This document shows positions 28,916-37,869 of a DNA stretch of 64,000 nt, in pieces (the stretch's first letter is position 1; each line of letters opens with the position of its first letter). A model generated the notes under the pieces. The model was not told the origin of the DNA and did no database searches. It saw only the letters and a list, made by a program, of their open reading frames with translations. The translations under genes were made by a program, and so were the position numbers. Source of the DNA: Nostoc sp. MS1 (GTDB taxonomy: Bacteria > Cyanobacteriota > Cyanobacteriia > Cyanobacteriales > Nostocaceae); NCBI RefSeq assembly GCF_019976755.1, contig NZ_AP023441.1:1722501-1786500 (forward strand), read 5' to 3'.

Positions 28916-30484
28916 TTAAATTACAAAACTTTTTAATTCACGCTGACCCCATTCTTCCCCAACTCTTTCTGCTACCAAAGGTCTGACAATAAACTTAGGT
29001 GAATGACCATCTTTAACATCAACTCGCACACCAGAATAAGCTAGTCGCTTTTGGAAATTTTGTTCACTACGTCCTACATATAGTATTGAGTCTGCAACTT
29101 TCCGCAGAGAACGGCTATTAAAATCATCAAAAATTTCCATTAATTCCGTCCCTTCGGAGCGTTGGCGACGAGGACGGCGACCGCTACCACCAGAAATAAT
29201 ACAATTGATGTGGGAGTCGGCATAGCCTGTATCAACTGTGCAAAGATGTTCTAAACAGTGGGCATGACCGTTAAAAATTACATCCACAATGGGGCGTTCT
29301 TTAACTAAAGAACCAAGAGTTTCTGCAACTTGGTCGAGTACCCAACGCAAGCGGTGACGCACGGCTAATGTTTGCGCCTGACTCCACTTAGTCGCCTCTG
29401 TCACGTAGGGGGGATGGTGGAAAAAGAGGATTCTTCCTCTAACTTCCTTGGTGTTCCAAGATTCAATTAATCGCTGGCGTAACCAGTCTAGTTGTTCAAA
29501 GTCGATGTTTAGCGTGTTGTGGGATGCGAGTTGTTTTTCAATGTCAATTTTTACTTCATTGATTTGGTCTAACTTGGCGCTGAGGTCGTCGAGTTGTTCA
29601 GCATCATCGGGTTTGTCTGGATTTAGGCGATCGCACTGGGCTAAAATCTGTACTTCTTCGGTGTCTATTTCTTGGCGACGCTTTTGCAACTCCCGACGGT
29701 AAATATCTCCAGCTTGGGTTGTGGGTAAAGGCGAGGGTTCATTCCAAGTATTAGAATCAAGGGCAAAAAAATCAATCCCACCGTAACGGAAACTGTAATA
29801 ACGGTTGGGTACACGGGTAAAAATTCCTGGCAAATAACGCAGACAACGACCATTATCAGTTTTACCAGTGTAGTGTAAATCTAAATAACGCGGTAAATTT
29901 TCTGGGGCGATCGCAGCGAGATAATCAATAAAAGCTCTAGCATAAGCATCACCTTGATTAGAACCATGCCAACCAATTTCAAAATCCTTGTAACGTAGCA
30001 TCCGCCGTAACCGTAAGGTGCTACCAGTTAACCAGCGATACATCTTAGGCACATCATAATAGTCGTGATTGCCTGGGACTGGTAAAAACGGTAGATTAAA
30101 AATCATGCGATCGTAAGCAATATGCTCATGATTCTCACCACCAATCAAAAATTCCCGGTAAGGTTCGATAAAACTGGTCGGGTAATACTCATGGGAACCT
30201 ACAACATAAATCACATCGCCAGTGTGTAGTACAAAACGGCACTCATCCTTATGTGCCAACATCATTTCTGCGACTTTTCTTTGGGGATGCTGTCCGTAAT
30301 GTGGCTTTGTACCACTATCACCAATGACCATAAACGAAAATTCTGGGTCATCATCCCGGCCATCGTCTATTACCAGACTAGTTTGGTCAATTCCTCGCTG
30401 CACAAGACTCGGATGCTTCCATCGCACCCTTTCCTTCATCTTCTGAATTTTTACAGGAATTGATGGTTCAGAAATTAGTTTCAT
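28916..30484 (-). CDS. Calcineurin-like metallophosphoesterase (large)
   Basis: The 522-residue protein shows the dimetal phosphoesterase set: MVIGDSGT near 51, VLHTGDVIYV near 86, VPGNHDYYD near 136, FFHHPPYV near 355 and FNGHAHCLEH near 406. A helical insert of about 60 residues (around 275-335) rich in charged residues separates the two halves. No signal peptide is evident, so it is probably cytoplasmic. Substrate is unknown. It is upstream of the methyltransferase gene and downstream of the ABC exporter on the same strand. Confidence 0.9.
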   Translation of the reverse strand: MKLISEPSIPVKIQKMKERVRWKHPSLVQRGIDQTSLVIDDGRDDDPEFSFMVIGDSGTKPHYGQHPQRKVAEMMLAHKDECRFVLHTGDVIYVVGSHEYYPTSFIEPYREFLIGGENHEHIAYDRMIFNLPFLPVPGNHDYYDVPKMYRWLTGSTLRLRRMLRYKDFEIGWHGSNQGDAYARAFIDYLAAIAPENLPRYLDLHYTGKTDNGRCLRYLPGIFTRVPNRYYSFRYGGIDFFALDSNTWNEPSPLPTTQAGDIYRRELQKRRQEIDTEEVQILAQCDRLNPDKPDDAEQLDDLSAKLDQINEVKIDIEKQLASHNTLNIDFEQLDWLRQRLIESWNTKEVRGRILFFHHPPYVTEATKWSQAQTLAVRHRLRWVLDQVAETLGSLVKERPIVDVIFNGHAHCLEHLCTVDTGYADSHINCIISGGSGRRPRRQRSEGTELMEIFDDFNSRSLRKVADSILYVGRSEQNFQKRLAYSGVRVDVKDGHSPKFIVRPLVAERVGEEWGQRELKSFVI

Positions 30485-30592
30485 AGGTAAGTACCGCTAA
30501 TCATTTTTTTAACGTAGAGGGATGCAAAGTCTTCTCCGCGTTCCTCTGCGCCTACCTCCGCGTTCCTCTGCGTTGAGAAAAAAATCCCCTCC

Positions 30593-32425
30593 TTATTGAT
30601 AACCCGCAGCCTGTAACAAAAACAGCCTGGCATAAAGTCCACCATCGGCAAGTAACTCCTCATGAGTTCCCTGTTCTACCACTTCTCCATTTTCAACCAC
30701 TAAAATTTTGTCAGCCATCCTCACAGTCGAAAAGCGATGGGAAATCAAGAATACCATTTGATTTTGAGTTACGGTGCGAAAATGGTTAAAAATCTCATAC
30801 TCAGCTTGAGCATCTATGGCTGATGTCGGTTCATCTAAGACCAAAATATCAGCCTGAGTCCGCATAAAAGCACGGGCTAGAGCGATTTTTTGCCATTGTC
30901 CCCCTGATAATTCCTGCCCTCCCTTAAACCAACGTCCCAACTGCGTCTGAAAACTTGCAGGTAATTTTTCAATAAACTGTTGTGCTAGACCTTTCTCGGC
31001 TGCTACTTGCCAACGGTTGGTATCGCCTAAATTCTCCACATCACCCACACCAATATTTTCGCCCACTGTAAACTGGTAGCGGACAAAGTTTTGAAAAATT
31101 ACCCCAATGCGACGGCGTAATGCGTCTACATTCCATTCTTGCAAGTCCACCCCATCTAATAAAATCCTGCCTGAGTCTGGTGTGTAAAGTCTGGTAAGTA
31201 GTTTTATTAAAGTAGTTTTGCCAGAACCATTCTCACCCACAATTGCCAGTTTTTCCCCAGGTTTTAAATGCAGGGATATATTGCGTAACGCGGTTTTAGA
31301 ACTACCAGGATAAGTAAAAGAGACATTTTCAAACCGAACACCATCTTGGGGCTTGGTACCTCTAGTGGCGTTCCCCCAAGGTTGAGTGACTTTCTCTTCT
31401 AAAAACTCATACAGGTTAGAAAGATACAAGTTATCTTCATACATCCCACCAATGGAAGTGAGGGCGTTAGCAAAGGTAGACTGTCCTTGACGAAAGACGG
31501 TAATATACATCGTCATATCGCCCAAAGAAATCTCACCCAAAACCGTTTCTAGCACTATCCAGGCGTAGGCAACATAAAAGGCAGCCGTACTCACCAAACT
31601 TAGCAGATATCCCCACATTCCCCGGCGTACAGTTAAATCTCTGTCTTCGCCATATAGTTGATTAAATACATTGTGGTATCTGCCCAACAGCATCTGGCCT
31701 AGTTGATAGAGTTTGACTTCCGTCACGAAATCTTCTCTACCAAGTAAGTTCTCAATATAATGCTGCTGACGGGTTTCTGGCGCACGCCAACTAAATAAAC
31801 GAAAGGCTTCACCAGCAAATCTAGTTTCGGATATAAATGCAGGCATAGCTGCCAAAATTAACACCAACACAGCCCATAGTGAGAAATTTACTAGCAAAAC
31901 GCCGTAAGTCACCAATGACAGGGCATTCTGTACTAAACCAAAGGTGCGGTTAACTAAAGAAAGAGGACGTATTGAAGCTTCTCGTCGGGCGTTGGTAATT
32001 TTGTCATAAAACTCTGAATTTTCAAAATGAGTCAAATCCAAGGTTAAAGCTTTTTCTAAAATCAGGACATTGACTCGTTGACCAAGTAACACCCGCAATA
32101 AAGATTGGCAAATAGTCAACCCTCTTTGACTACCTGCTAGTAAAGCTACTGCGATCGCTTCCAAGCCCACATAAAATAATGGTTGGTAAATATTGACAAC
32201 ACCATTACCACCTGAGTTAACCTGTGATGACGTAACTACCGCATCCACAATTAACTTGCCGATATAGGCGATCGCCGCAGGTAACAGCCCAGCTACTAGA
32301 GTTAGAGTAGCCAGAATAATAGTCATAGTGCGGCTAGTAGTCCACACCAAGTTTATCGCTCTGCCGCTATAGCGAAAAACAGCCAGTGATTGGCGCAGGT
32401 TATTTCGTCGCTTTTTACTCATCAT
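30593..32425 (-). CDS. ABC exporter, fused membrane and ATP-binding domains
   Basis: The protein (610 residues from the ATG at 32425) has an N-terminal transmembrane domain of about six helices and a C-terminal ATPase with Walker A GENGSGKTTLI, signature LSGGQWQKIALARAF, Walker B ILVLDEPTSAID and H-loop LISHRFSTV. This is the half-transporter architecture of exporters that move lipids, peptides or drugs as dimers. The upstream extension to 32506 lies in non-conserved sequence and is not favoured. Its 5' side is only 117 bp from the left end of the Tn7-like element. Confidence 0.9.
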   Translation of the reverse strand: MMSKKRRNNLRQSLAVFRYSGRAINLVWTTSRTMTIILATLTLVAGLLPAAIAYIGKLIVDAVVTSSQVNSGGNGVVNIYQPLFYVGLEAIAVALLAGSQRGLTICQSLLRVLLGQRVNVLILEKALTLDLTHFENSEFYDKITNARREASIRPLSLVNRTFGLVQNALSLVTYGVLLVNFSLWAVLVLILAAMPAFISETRFAGEAFRLFSWRAPETRQQHYIENLLGREDFVTEVKLYQLGQMLLGRYHNVFNQLYGEDRDLTVRRGMWGYLLSLVSTAAFYVAYAWIVLETVLGEISLGDMTMYITVFRQGQSTFANALTSIGGMYEDNLYLSNLYEFLEEKVTQPWGNATRGTKPQDGVRFENVSFTYPGSSKTALRNISLHLKPGEKLAIVGENGSGKTTLIKLLTRLYTPDSGRILLDGVDLQEWNVDALRRRIGVIFQNFVRYQFTVGENIGVGDVENLGDTNRWQVAAEKGLAQQFIEKLPASFQTQLGRWFKGGQELSGGQWQKIALARAFMRTQADILVLDEPTSAIDAQAEYEIFNHFRTVTQNQMVFLISHRFSTVRMADKILVVENGEVVEQGTHEELLADGGLYARLFLLQAAGYQ

Positions 32426-32542
32426 TATTCTTTTTATAGCGCGAATATACCATCCTTGCCTGTGTTTGCTATTGCTGGGGTATTGGCGACTGGGGACTGG
32501 GATCACTCACTACAAACAATTAAGTGAAACCGCTTACTCTTC

Positions 32543-32699
32543 TGTGACTTTACCCATAACTTTGCCGCTACTGGAACCATAACTTTGCCGTCAACAACAC
32601 TATAACCCTTATTCTTGCGTCAGCTAATTCTGGATGAAATTGACACTTTGGAAGCATAACTTTGCCGTTAGTCCGAAATGGAAGGATAAGCTTGCCGTG
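32543..32699 (+). repeat. Left end of the Tn7-like element with four TnsB-like sites
   Basis: The terminal site CATAACTTTGCCGC (32555-32568) is followed by CATAACTTTGCCGTC (about 32578-32592), CATAACTTTGCCGTT (32655-32669) and GGATAAGCTTGCCG (32684-32697), all in the same direction. A degenerate copy (ATAACCCTTATTCTTGCG) may lie near 32602. Directly repeated sites are typical of a Tn7-type left end. A minus-strand open frame across this region is just the repeats read in frame. Confidence 0.75.
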
Positions 32700-32936
32700 A
32701 GTCCAATCAAGCATCGAAAGTAGGAAAGCATTGAATGTTTTAGGATTGAGCAGAAGCGGTTTATTCTGGTATGCGATAGAAACTTTCAACTATCAGTCTT
32801 GTGTCAGTAAGAGCTAATTTGTGAACTAAAGTAAAATACTTACTTTGTAAGGGTTTCGGAAATTTGAGTTAATACAGCGCTTATTCGCTGAAACTTCAAC
32901 CTAGTCATAAGTTGAGTCTCCTTAAGATTTTATTTA

Positions 32937-33119
32937 CTAATCAGCTTTAACTACTGAAGTAGTATAATATTTTCCTAACCAGTGAGAACATTGCGAATAA
33001 TAACCTAAACTGGATTGCCAGTCTAACCAAAGTAGTTGGTGATGACAATGAGGGCAATTTTGCACAAGAGAATATTGATGTATTAAACAAACTCTTGCAT
33101 CTTTAAATTTTTCTGGCAA
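32937..33119 (-). pseudogene. tniQ: TniQ/TnsD-like zinc-binding fragment
   Basis: The 60-residue fragment has VCLIHQYSLVQNCPHCHHQL and then SQCSHWLG, matching the zinc-binding region of TniQ/TnsD transposition proteins (C-x-x-H, CPxC and a final CxxWLG pair). TniQ/TnsD proteins select the target site of Tn7-like elements. The N-terminal part is missing: upstream on the minus strand lies the start of the Cas6 gene 10 bp away, so the gene was cut or deleted. The start codon used here (TTG) is only nominal. Confidence 0.6.
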
Positions 33120-33128
33120 TTTCCATCT

Positions 33129-33561
33129 ATGACAGCCATATTACTTCAAAGTGAGGAATATGTAGACTTAACGTTTAAGCTAAGAGGCGAACCAATTCCT
33201 CTTGATAATGGTTATATGATCTATAGTGCTTTGTCCAGAATTTGTCCTAGCCTTCACAAATTAGAGTCTATTGGGATTCATCCTATTGCTGGAATACCGA
33301 CCAGGAACAATTTGATTGAACTCACCCTTCAATCCCGTCTAAAAATTCGGATTAATCATCAACAAATTCCTTTAATTTATCCTTATTTAGCGGGTCAAGC
33401 TTTCCATATAGGTCAAAATTTTTATCAGCTAGATATTCCCGACTACAAACCATTAGTTTCTTCAGAAAGTGTCTATTCCAGATTAGTGATAATTAAAGGG
33501 TTTCAAGACTCTATTAACTTTATTGAAGCTGTTCAAAGGCAACTGGATAATTTAGGAATAA
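33129..33561 (+). pseudogene. cas6: Cas6 (Cmx6/I-MYXAN-type) CRISPR RNA endonuclease, 3'-truncated
   Basis: The first 145 residues or so fit the Cas6/Cmx6 family: DLTFKLRGEPIPLDNGYMI, YSALSRICPSLH, IGIHPIAGIP, SRLKIRI, LAGQAFHIG, YSRLVIIKGF and FIEAVQRQLDNLGI. Cas6 cleaves CRISPR precursor RNA. The family normally continues to about 200 residues or more. Here homology stops at the left end of the IS701-family element and the frame reads on to 33644 in unrelated sequence. In LDNGY the family usually has His in place of Asn. This Cas6 type occurs in I-B/I-MYXAN systems, including those of cyanobacterial CASTs. Confidence 0.7.
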
Positions 33562-34683
33562 CCCTCTTCTGTCACTTTCCGAGTATTCTAAATAAAAGGA
33601 TGAAAAGAAAAAACTCTGGAAGGAAAGCAGGGCAATGGATGTAGAATTACAAATCCTGAAACATTTGGCAAGAGATGCGCAGCCAACAGTTGCGCTCGTA
33701 GATGAATATTGTGCAGAGTACAAAGACCTGTTCAAAGAAGTAAGAAATTATGAATGTTTCAAATATTTACACTTAGGCATAATTTCACCAATCAAAAGAA
33801 AATCATTACCAGAGATAGCAAAAGTAGTCAGTATAAACTCAGCCCAATCATTACATCATTTTATAGCCAATTCATACTGGTCAGTAAATGAGTTGAAGAG
33901 CCGAAGATTAAAGAAAATAAAAAGAGCATTAAATGGTCAGACAATTACGGTAGTAATAGATGAAACCGGAGACAGAAAAAAAGGTAAAAAGACAGATTAT
34001 GTAGCTAGACAATATTTAGGAAGTGTGGGAAAAGTAGATAAAGGGATAGTTTCAGTTAACGCTTATGGAGTTTATGCCAACATAACTTTCCCATTAATTT
34101 TCAAAGTATTTAAACCAAAAGGAACACTAAAGGATTCAGATAAATATAAAACTAAAATAGAGTTAGCATCAGAAATAATTACAGAGTTAATGGAATTAGA
34201 TTTCAATATTGAATTAGTATTGGCTGATAGTTTGTATGGTGAAAGTAGCCAATTTATTAGAAAACTGGCTGAATATGGCTTAGGTTATGTGGTATCAATC
34301 AGAAGTAATCATGGAGTCTGGCTGCCAGCAGGGCAGAGCGTTAGGGCGAATAAGTGGTGCAAATTTGAAAGAACATTTAGTAACCAAAAATCAGAAACTA
34401 GATATATTAGAGAAATAGTTTATGGTAAAAAAGGAGCCATAACTTACTGGGAAATAACAACTGATCCAGAAACTATGCCAGAAAATTCTACTTCATTTGT
34501 CATGACTAATCTTTCAGGGAACCTCAAGAAAATTTTAGGCGACTTATATGGGTTAAGAACTTGGGTAGAATATGGTTTTTGGCAGTGTAAACAGGAACTG
34601 GGCTGGACAGACTACAGATTTACAAATTTTCAACATATTGAGAAATGGTGGGAGATTATTTTTTGTGTCTACACAATGATTAG
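33562..34683 (+). mobile_element. IS701-family insertion sequence, right end lost
   Basis: The left boundary is placed near 33562 (CCTCTTCTGTCACTTTCC), where the Cas6 similarity stops. The transposase fills the rest. No matching inverted end is found near 34683, where CHAT-domain coding sequence begins directly. A deletion therefore joins the middle of the transposase gene to the middle of the CHAT gene. The boundaries are estimates. Confidence 0.6.
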
Positions 34684-34690
34684 TTATTGA
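33635..34690 (+). pseudogene. IS701 family transposase, C-terminally truncated
   Basis: The 351-residue protein carries the DDE transposase core: VVIDETGDRKKGKKTDYVAR near 107-126, LVLADSLYGES near 199-209 and WVEYGFWQCKQELGWTDYRF near 311-330. The usual family length is nearly 400 or more, and the part after QHIEKWWEIIF is lost. It ends at an early stop within the junction to the CHAT sequence. Activity is unlikely because the right end of the element is also missing. Confidence 0.75.
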
Positions 34691-35237
34691 TGAAATATTA
34701 ACCCAGATACCAAAGAACTTTGATAAACTCATCTTTATTCCCCATCGGTTCTTGCATTTATTTCCGCTTCATGCACTCCCAGTAACAAGTCAAAAGTATC
34801 AAGATTCGCCTTGTCTTCTAGATTTATTTCCTGCTGGTGTGAGTTATGCACCTAGTTGTCAACTTCTGCAACAAGTACAACAGCGTCAACGTCCTGATTT
34901 TCAATCTCTGTTTGCGATTCAAAACCCTACAGAAGACCTTGATTTCACAGATTTGGAAGTAGAAACAATATTATCTTACTTCCCTTCATATCAAGTATTA
35001 ACAAAAAAACAAGCCACCAAAAATGCTATATATGAAGCAGCAACACAACTACAACAAGTAAATTATGTCCACTTCTCCTGTCACGGCTACTTTAACTTTG
35101 AATCACCCCTAAAGTCTGCTTTAGTTTTGGCAGATGAGACAAATTCAACATCATCAATTAACCAGATTAATGCCATAAGTGATATTCTTTCACAAGAAGG
35201 GGAAAAAATAATTAATTTAGAAGAGTCACATTTCCTT

Positions 35238-36131
35238 GAACCTATCCCACGAATAAAATTCTGTTAATCCAGATGTGAATTGTCGCAAGAGAAAGAAAAC
35301 CGTTGAAGCAGGCAGAAATTCTTTCCCACCGAACAACGAGTCGGCGATATTTTCTTTGAAACCAAGCAAAACAGCGCTCTTGTTGAAAACGCGGAACAGA
35401 AATTTTAATTGGTCTACCCCGATTTTTTCGATTCTTCCAAACACGCGCGCGGCAATTGAGGTCTGATTCCACGTTTACGCAATGCAGCCCGTTTGTCCTT
35501 GGAATCATAGCCTTTGTCAGCAGCCAGAACTTTAACACGTTTACGAGGTCTACCGGGTCTATTCGTTTTAACTTTGACACTATCTAACAGTGGTATCACT
35601 TGATCTGTTTCACTACCGTTGGCTGGAGTTGTGCGATTAGCCAAGGGCATACCATTACCATCAGTTAAGGTGTGTATTAAAATTCCCTTACCTTTATGAC
35701 CGTACTTAACGCCTTCACCGCCACCTTTGCCAGGGGGAAAAAGACCCATCAACAGCACCGTAATTCCAGTTGATTAGGCTTCTTTCCTCTGCAATTCCTA
35801 GTATCCTTGCTTGTAAACTTTCCAAAGTTCCGTCCGTTTCCCAACGTTGCAACCATCTGTGCGCTGCACTTTTTGATGCCCAGATTTCTCCTGTGGGAGC
35901 ATCACACCAACGGCATCCTGTTATCAATATATACAATAACGTGTTCAGTACATGACGAAATGGTGCATGAGGCATTCCCCTTCCTCTGTTTTCTGGTTCC
36001 TTGGGGAATATATCTTCAAACAACTTCCACTCCATATCACTTAACCCTTCAAATTTCCCCGCCATACCCTGATACAACTTACCGTTTTCAACAGCAGATT
36101 ATCATATTGCTGGTATTAGTGGGATAGGTTC
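35238..36131 (-). mobile_element. IS5-family (IS427-like) insertion sequence inside the CHAT gene
   Basis: The ends GAACCTATCCCAC are perfect inverted repeats (35238-35250 and 36119-36131), extending to about 17 of 18 bp. A TT duplication flanks the 894-bp element. The transposase is on the minus strand in overlapping frames. IS427-type members of IS5 have a 2-bp target duplication and a frame shift, which fits, though the usual duplication is TA. Confidence 0.8.
35242..36077 (-). pseudogene. IS5-family transposase (frameshifted, three reading frames)
   Basis: The first frame (36077-35715) contains DMEWKLFEDIFP, SAAHRWLQRW and AVDGSFSP, which includes the first catalytic Asp. The second frame (35758-35414) contains GGGEGVKYGHKGKGILIHTL and LAADKGYDSKDKRAALRKRG with the second Asp. 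The third frame (down to 35242) contains RFQQERCFAWFQRKYRRL with the expected Glu. The first-to-second switch sits at TTTTTCCCCC and may be programmed. The second-to-third switch is near a CGCGCGCGG run (about 35445-35455) and looks like a mutation. Activity is doubtful. Confidence 0.75.
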
Positions 36132-36680
36132 TTACTTTGAAGGATATATTTAACCTCAATCTTAGTCAATGTAGGCTAGTCACTCTTTCAGCTTGTGAAA
36201 CTGGGTTGACAGACTTTACCAGCCTCAGTGATGAGTATATTGGCTTGCCAAGTGGCTTTTTAGTTGCGGGCAGTTCCAGCGTGGTTAGCACCCTCTGGTC
36301 AGTACAAGATTTTTCTACGGCACTCTTAATGATTAAGTTTTACAATAATCTGCAAAATCACACATCAGTAGCTTATGCACTTAACCAAGCCCAACTCTGG
36401 TTAAGAAATATCACAAAAACTGAATTAGAACAATGGATAGAATATAAGCAGTTACCGCTTAATCCAAAACTGAGAATTGCTATAAGCCAACGTCTTCATC
36501 AATTGCCTAATAATTTTCAAGTATTTCAGTTACCATTTTATTGGGCTGGATTTTGTGCTATTGGTCAATGAAATAAAATATTTAAATTGGAGCATGAGAG
36601 TCAAAAATTAAAAATAGAAACTATTTGGTAACTACTAATAGCAGAACTATAAAAAATTAAATTGCTTTTAACAACTTACA

Positions 36681-36710
36681 AACCCCATTCATACTTTTAT
36701 GAATGGGGTT
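36681..36710. terminator. Bidirectional terminator
   Basis: AACCCCATTCATA pairs with TATGAATGGGGTT around CTTT in a 13-bp stem. It lies between the CHAT gene end and the convergent small gene at 36723, and fits a terminator for both. Confidence 0.75.
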
Positions 36711-36722
36711 CATTTAATCTAG

Positions 36723-36965
36723 TTATTTATAGTCTGGCTTGAGTTTTTCGATTTGTTTATCTTCTTCTATTTGATGGGTATCTCCTGTTAATCTGCTTTC
36801 TCTTTTGTCTACATCAGTAGTAACATTGACTCCTTTTAGACTAACTTCTAGATGAAAAAAGTATCGACCGTTTATCATATAAATCGTAGTGAGATAGCCT
36901 AAAGCAAATATCAACACTCCGCAAAGTGGTAAAGTAATTTGCCAAATAGAAAAGTTGCGTTTCAT
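36723..36965 (-). CDS. Small membrane protein of unknown function (80 aa)
   Basis: The 80-residue protein begins MKRNFSIWQITLPLCGVL with one membrane segment (about residues 8-31), then a short beta-rich stretch and a charged tail ending KLKPDYK. No family recognised. A strong hairpin terminator sits 13 bp past its stop, which supports a real transcript. It lies inside the Tn7-like element as possible cargo. Confidence 0.5.
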   Translation of the reverse strand: MKRNFSIWQITLPLCGVLIFALGYLTTIYMINGRYFFHLEVSLKGVNVTTDVDKRESRLTGDTHQIEEDKQIEKLKPDYK

Positions 36966-37151
36966 AGCTTGTTGAACCTAACATTGCTTGCTGAATCTCT
37001 ATCACTACAAACAGGAAAAATTCTGCATTTTAAGTAAAGTTTTGTCTTATGTTGTAAAAACTGTTTAGTAGTAGTTTGTCTGAAATGTAGGTTTTTCTAA
37101 TACAAGCTATAAAATCCCCGTTTGTTTTTGCACTCTATCGTGTGATAACTT

Positions 37152-37433
37152 CTAATTTTGCCCCTGCATTCTTTTAGCTAACTGAGCATAAATCACATCC
37201 AACCACACAGGAATAACAGGCTTACCTTCAACTAAGGAAGCGATCGCTTTTTCTCGGTCAAACTCCACAAGGGAAAGCATCAGCCCTGTTCCTCCCTTGG
37301 TAGCTTTTTCTCCTACTGCTCCCAACAGCATAAAACGCTTTTCCTGACCAGATTTAAACAATTCCGACTCCTTGTCTTTCAGGGTGGCCGCCGTCTGATA
37401 CTGACTTGGAAATAGATTTCTATATGTGCTGGT
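37152..37433 (-). pseudogene. Fragment of a hypothetical gene, N-terminus missing
   Basis: The conserved-looking tail FMLLGAVGEKATKGGTGLML...EGKPVIPVWLDVIYAQLAKRM lies in a frame that stays open upstream on the minus strand to about 37433 without a good start. The only internal start is a TTG at 37361. It reads like the C-terminal end of a longer protein cut by rearrangement inside the Tn7-like element. I do not recognise the family. Confidence 0.35.
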
Positions 37434-37869
37434 GTACGCAGTTCATGAAAACTGTTGGCGAAAGTGTTACAAACGGATAAACAAAAGTTTTACAACTAAA
37501 TGGATGCCTGAGCCAGAGAGGTGACTTTCTGGCTTAGGCATCCAACTAAAAACCGCAACCATAGATCGAAGGTTTGAGGTTGCGTAATACTTTCAGATAC
37601 AAAGATGTATTACATTCGCCAACAGTATCACTTTTGGTAATCTTGGTTGGGACAAGGCAGAAGGAAGGAGGAAGAAAAAATTCCCACAATTGAAGCTCTG
37701 CTTGGATTATAGAACATCTGCATCACAACAAAGCTTTTTGCGATCGCCCCCAAAAGGTCACAAGTCCCAATGAGGATAACAAAACGTCTTAAAACCTTCT
37801 GCCTTCTGCCTCCAGCATAGCTGCCTTAAAGTGCATAACCTTTCATCATCACCAAAATCTTACAAGAAC
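37434..37869. other. Non-coding region near the right end, highly structured
   Basis: No protein-like frame is seen. It contains the nested inverted repeats described at 37451-37626, then a purine-rich run (GAAGGAAGGAGGAAG, near 37661) and a GCGATCGC-like site near 37740. A promoter or regulatory RNA of the element is possible, without direct evidence. Confidence 0.45.
37451..37626. repeat. Nested inverted repeats, possible small element or structured RNA
   Basis: A perfect 12-bp inverted repeat ACTGTTGGCGAA (37451-37462) and TTCGCCAACAGT (37615-37626) encloses a hairpin with a 16-bp stem GGATGCCTGAGCCAGA (37502-37517) matched at 37528-37543 with one G-T pair, and a second one, CCGCAACC matched to GGTTGCG near 37553-37584. 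This could be a small MITE-like insertion, a cut-down element end, or a structured RNA. No duplicated flank was identified. Confidence 0.5.

Larger units (their letters stand above)
34680..36571 (+). pseudogene. CHAT-domain protease gene, 5'-truncated and split by an IS element
   Basis: CHAT proteins are caspase-like cysteine proteases, often with TPR repeats, found in cyanobacteria and in some defence systems. The remaining part encodes LIFIPHRFLHLFPLHALPV, the catalytic His region VHFSCHGYF before the IS, and the catalytic Cys region TLSACETGLTD after it. Removing the IS (35238-36131) and one TT duplication restores an in-frame reading through SHFLTLKDIFNLNLSQCRL. The N-terminal part is missing because of the IS701 junction. 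The C-terminal end is complete to 36571. The gene was intact before two insertion events. Confidence 0.75.

Noticed and set aside
32568..32789. Minus-strand frame of 73 codons in the left transposon end
   Set aside because: It only translates the repeated TnsB-like sites and has no protein-like pattern.
32788..32799. A guide-like spacer for tRNA-Leu homing
   Set aside because: The 12-bp match lies 4 bp outside the right end, not in the tRNA, and no repeat precedes it. It is too short and wrongly placed for an RNA guide.
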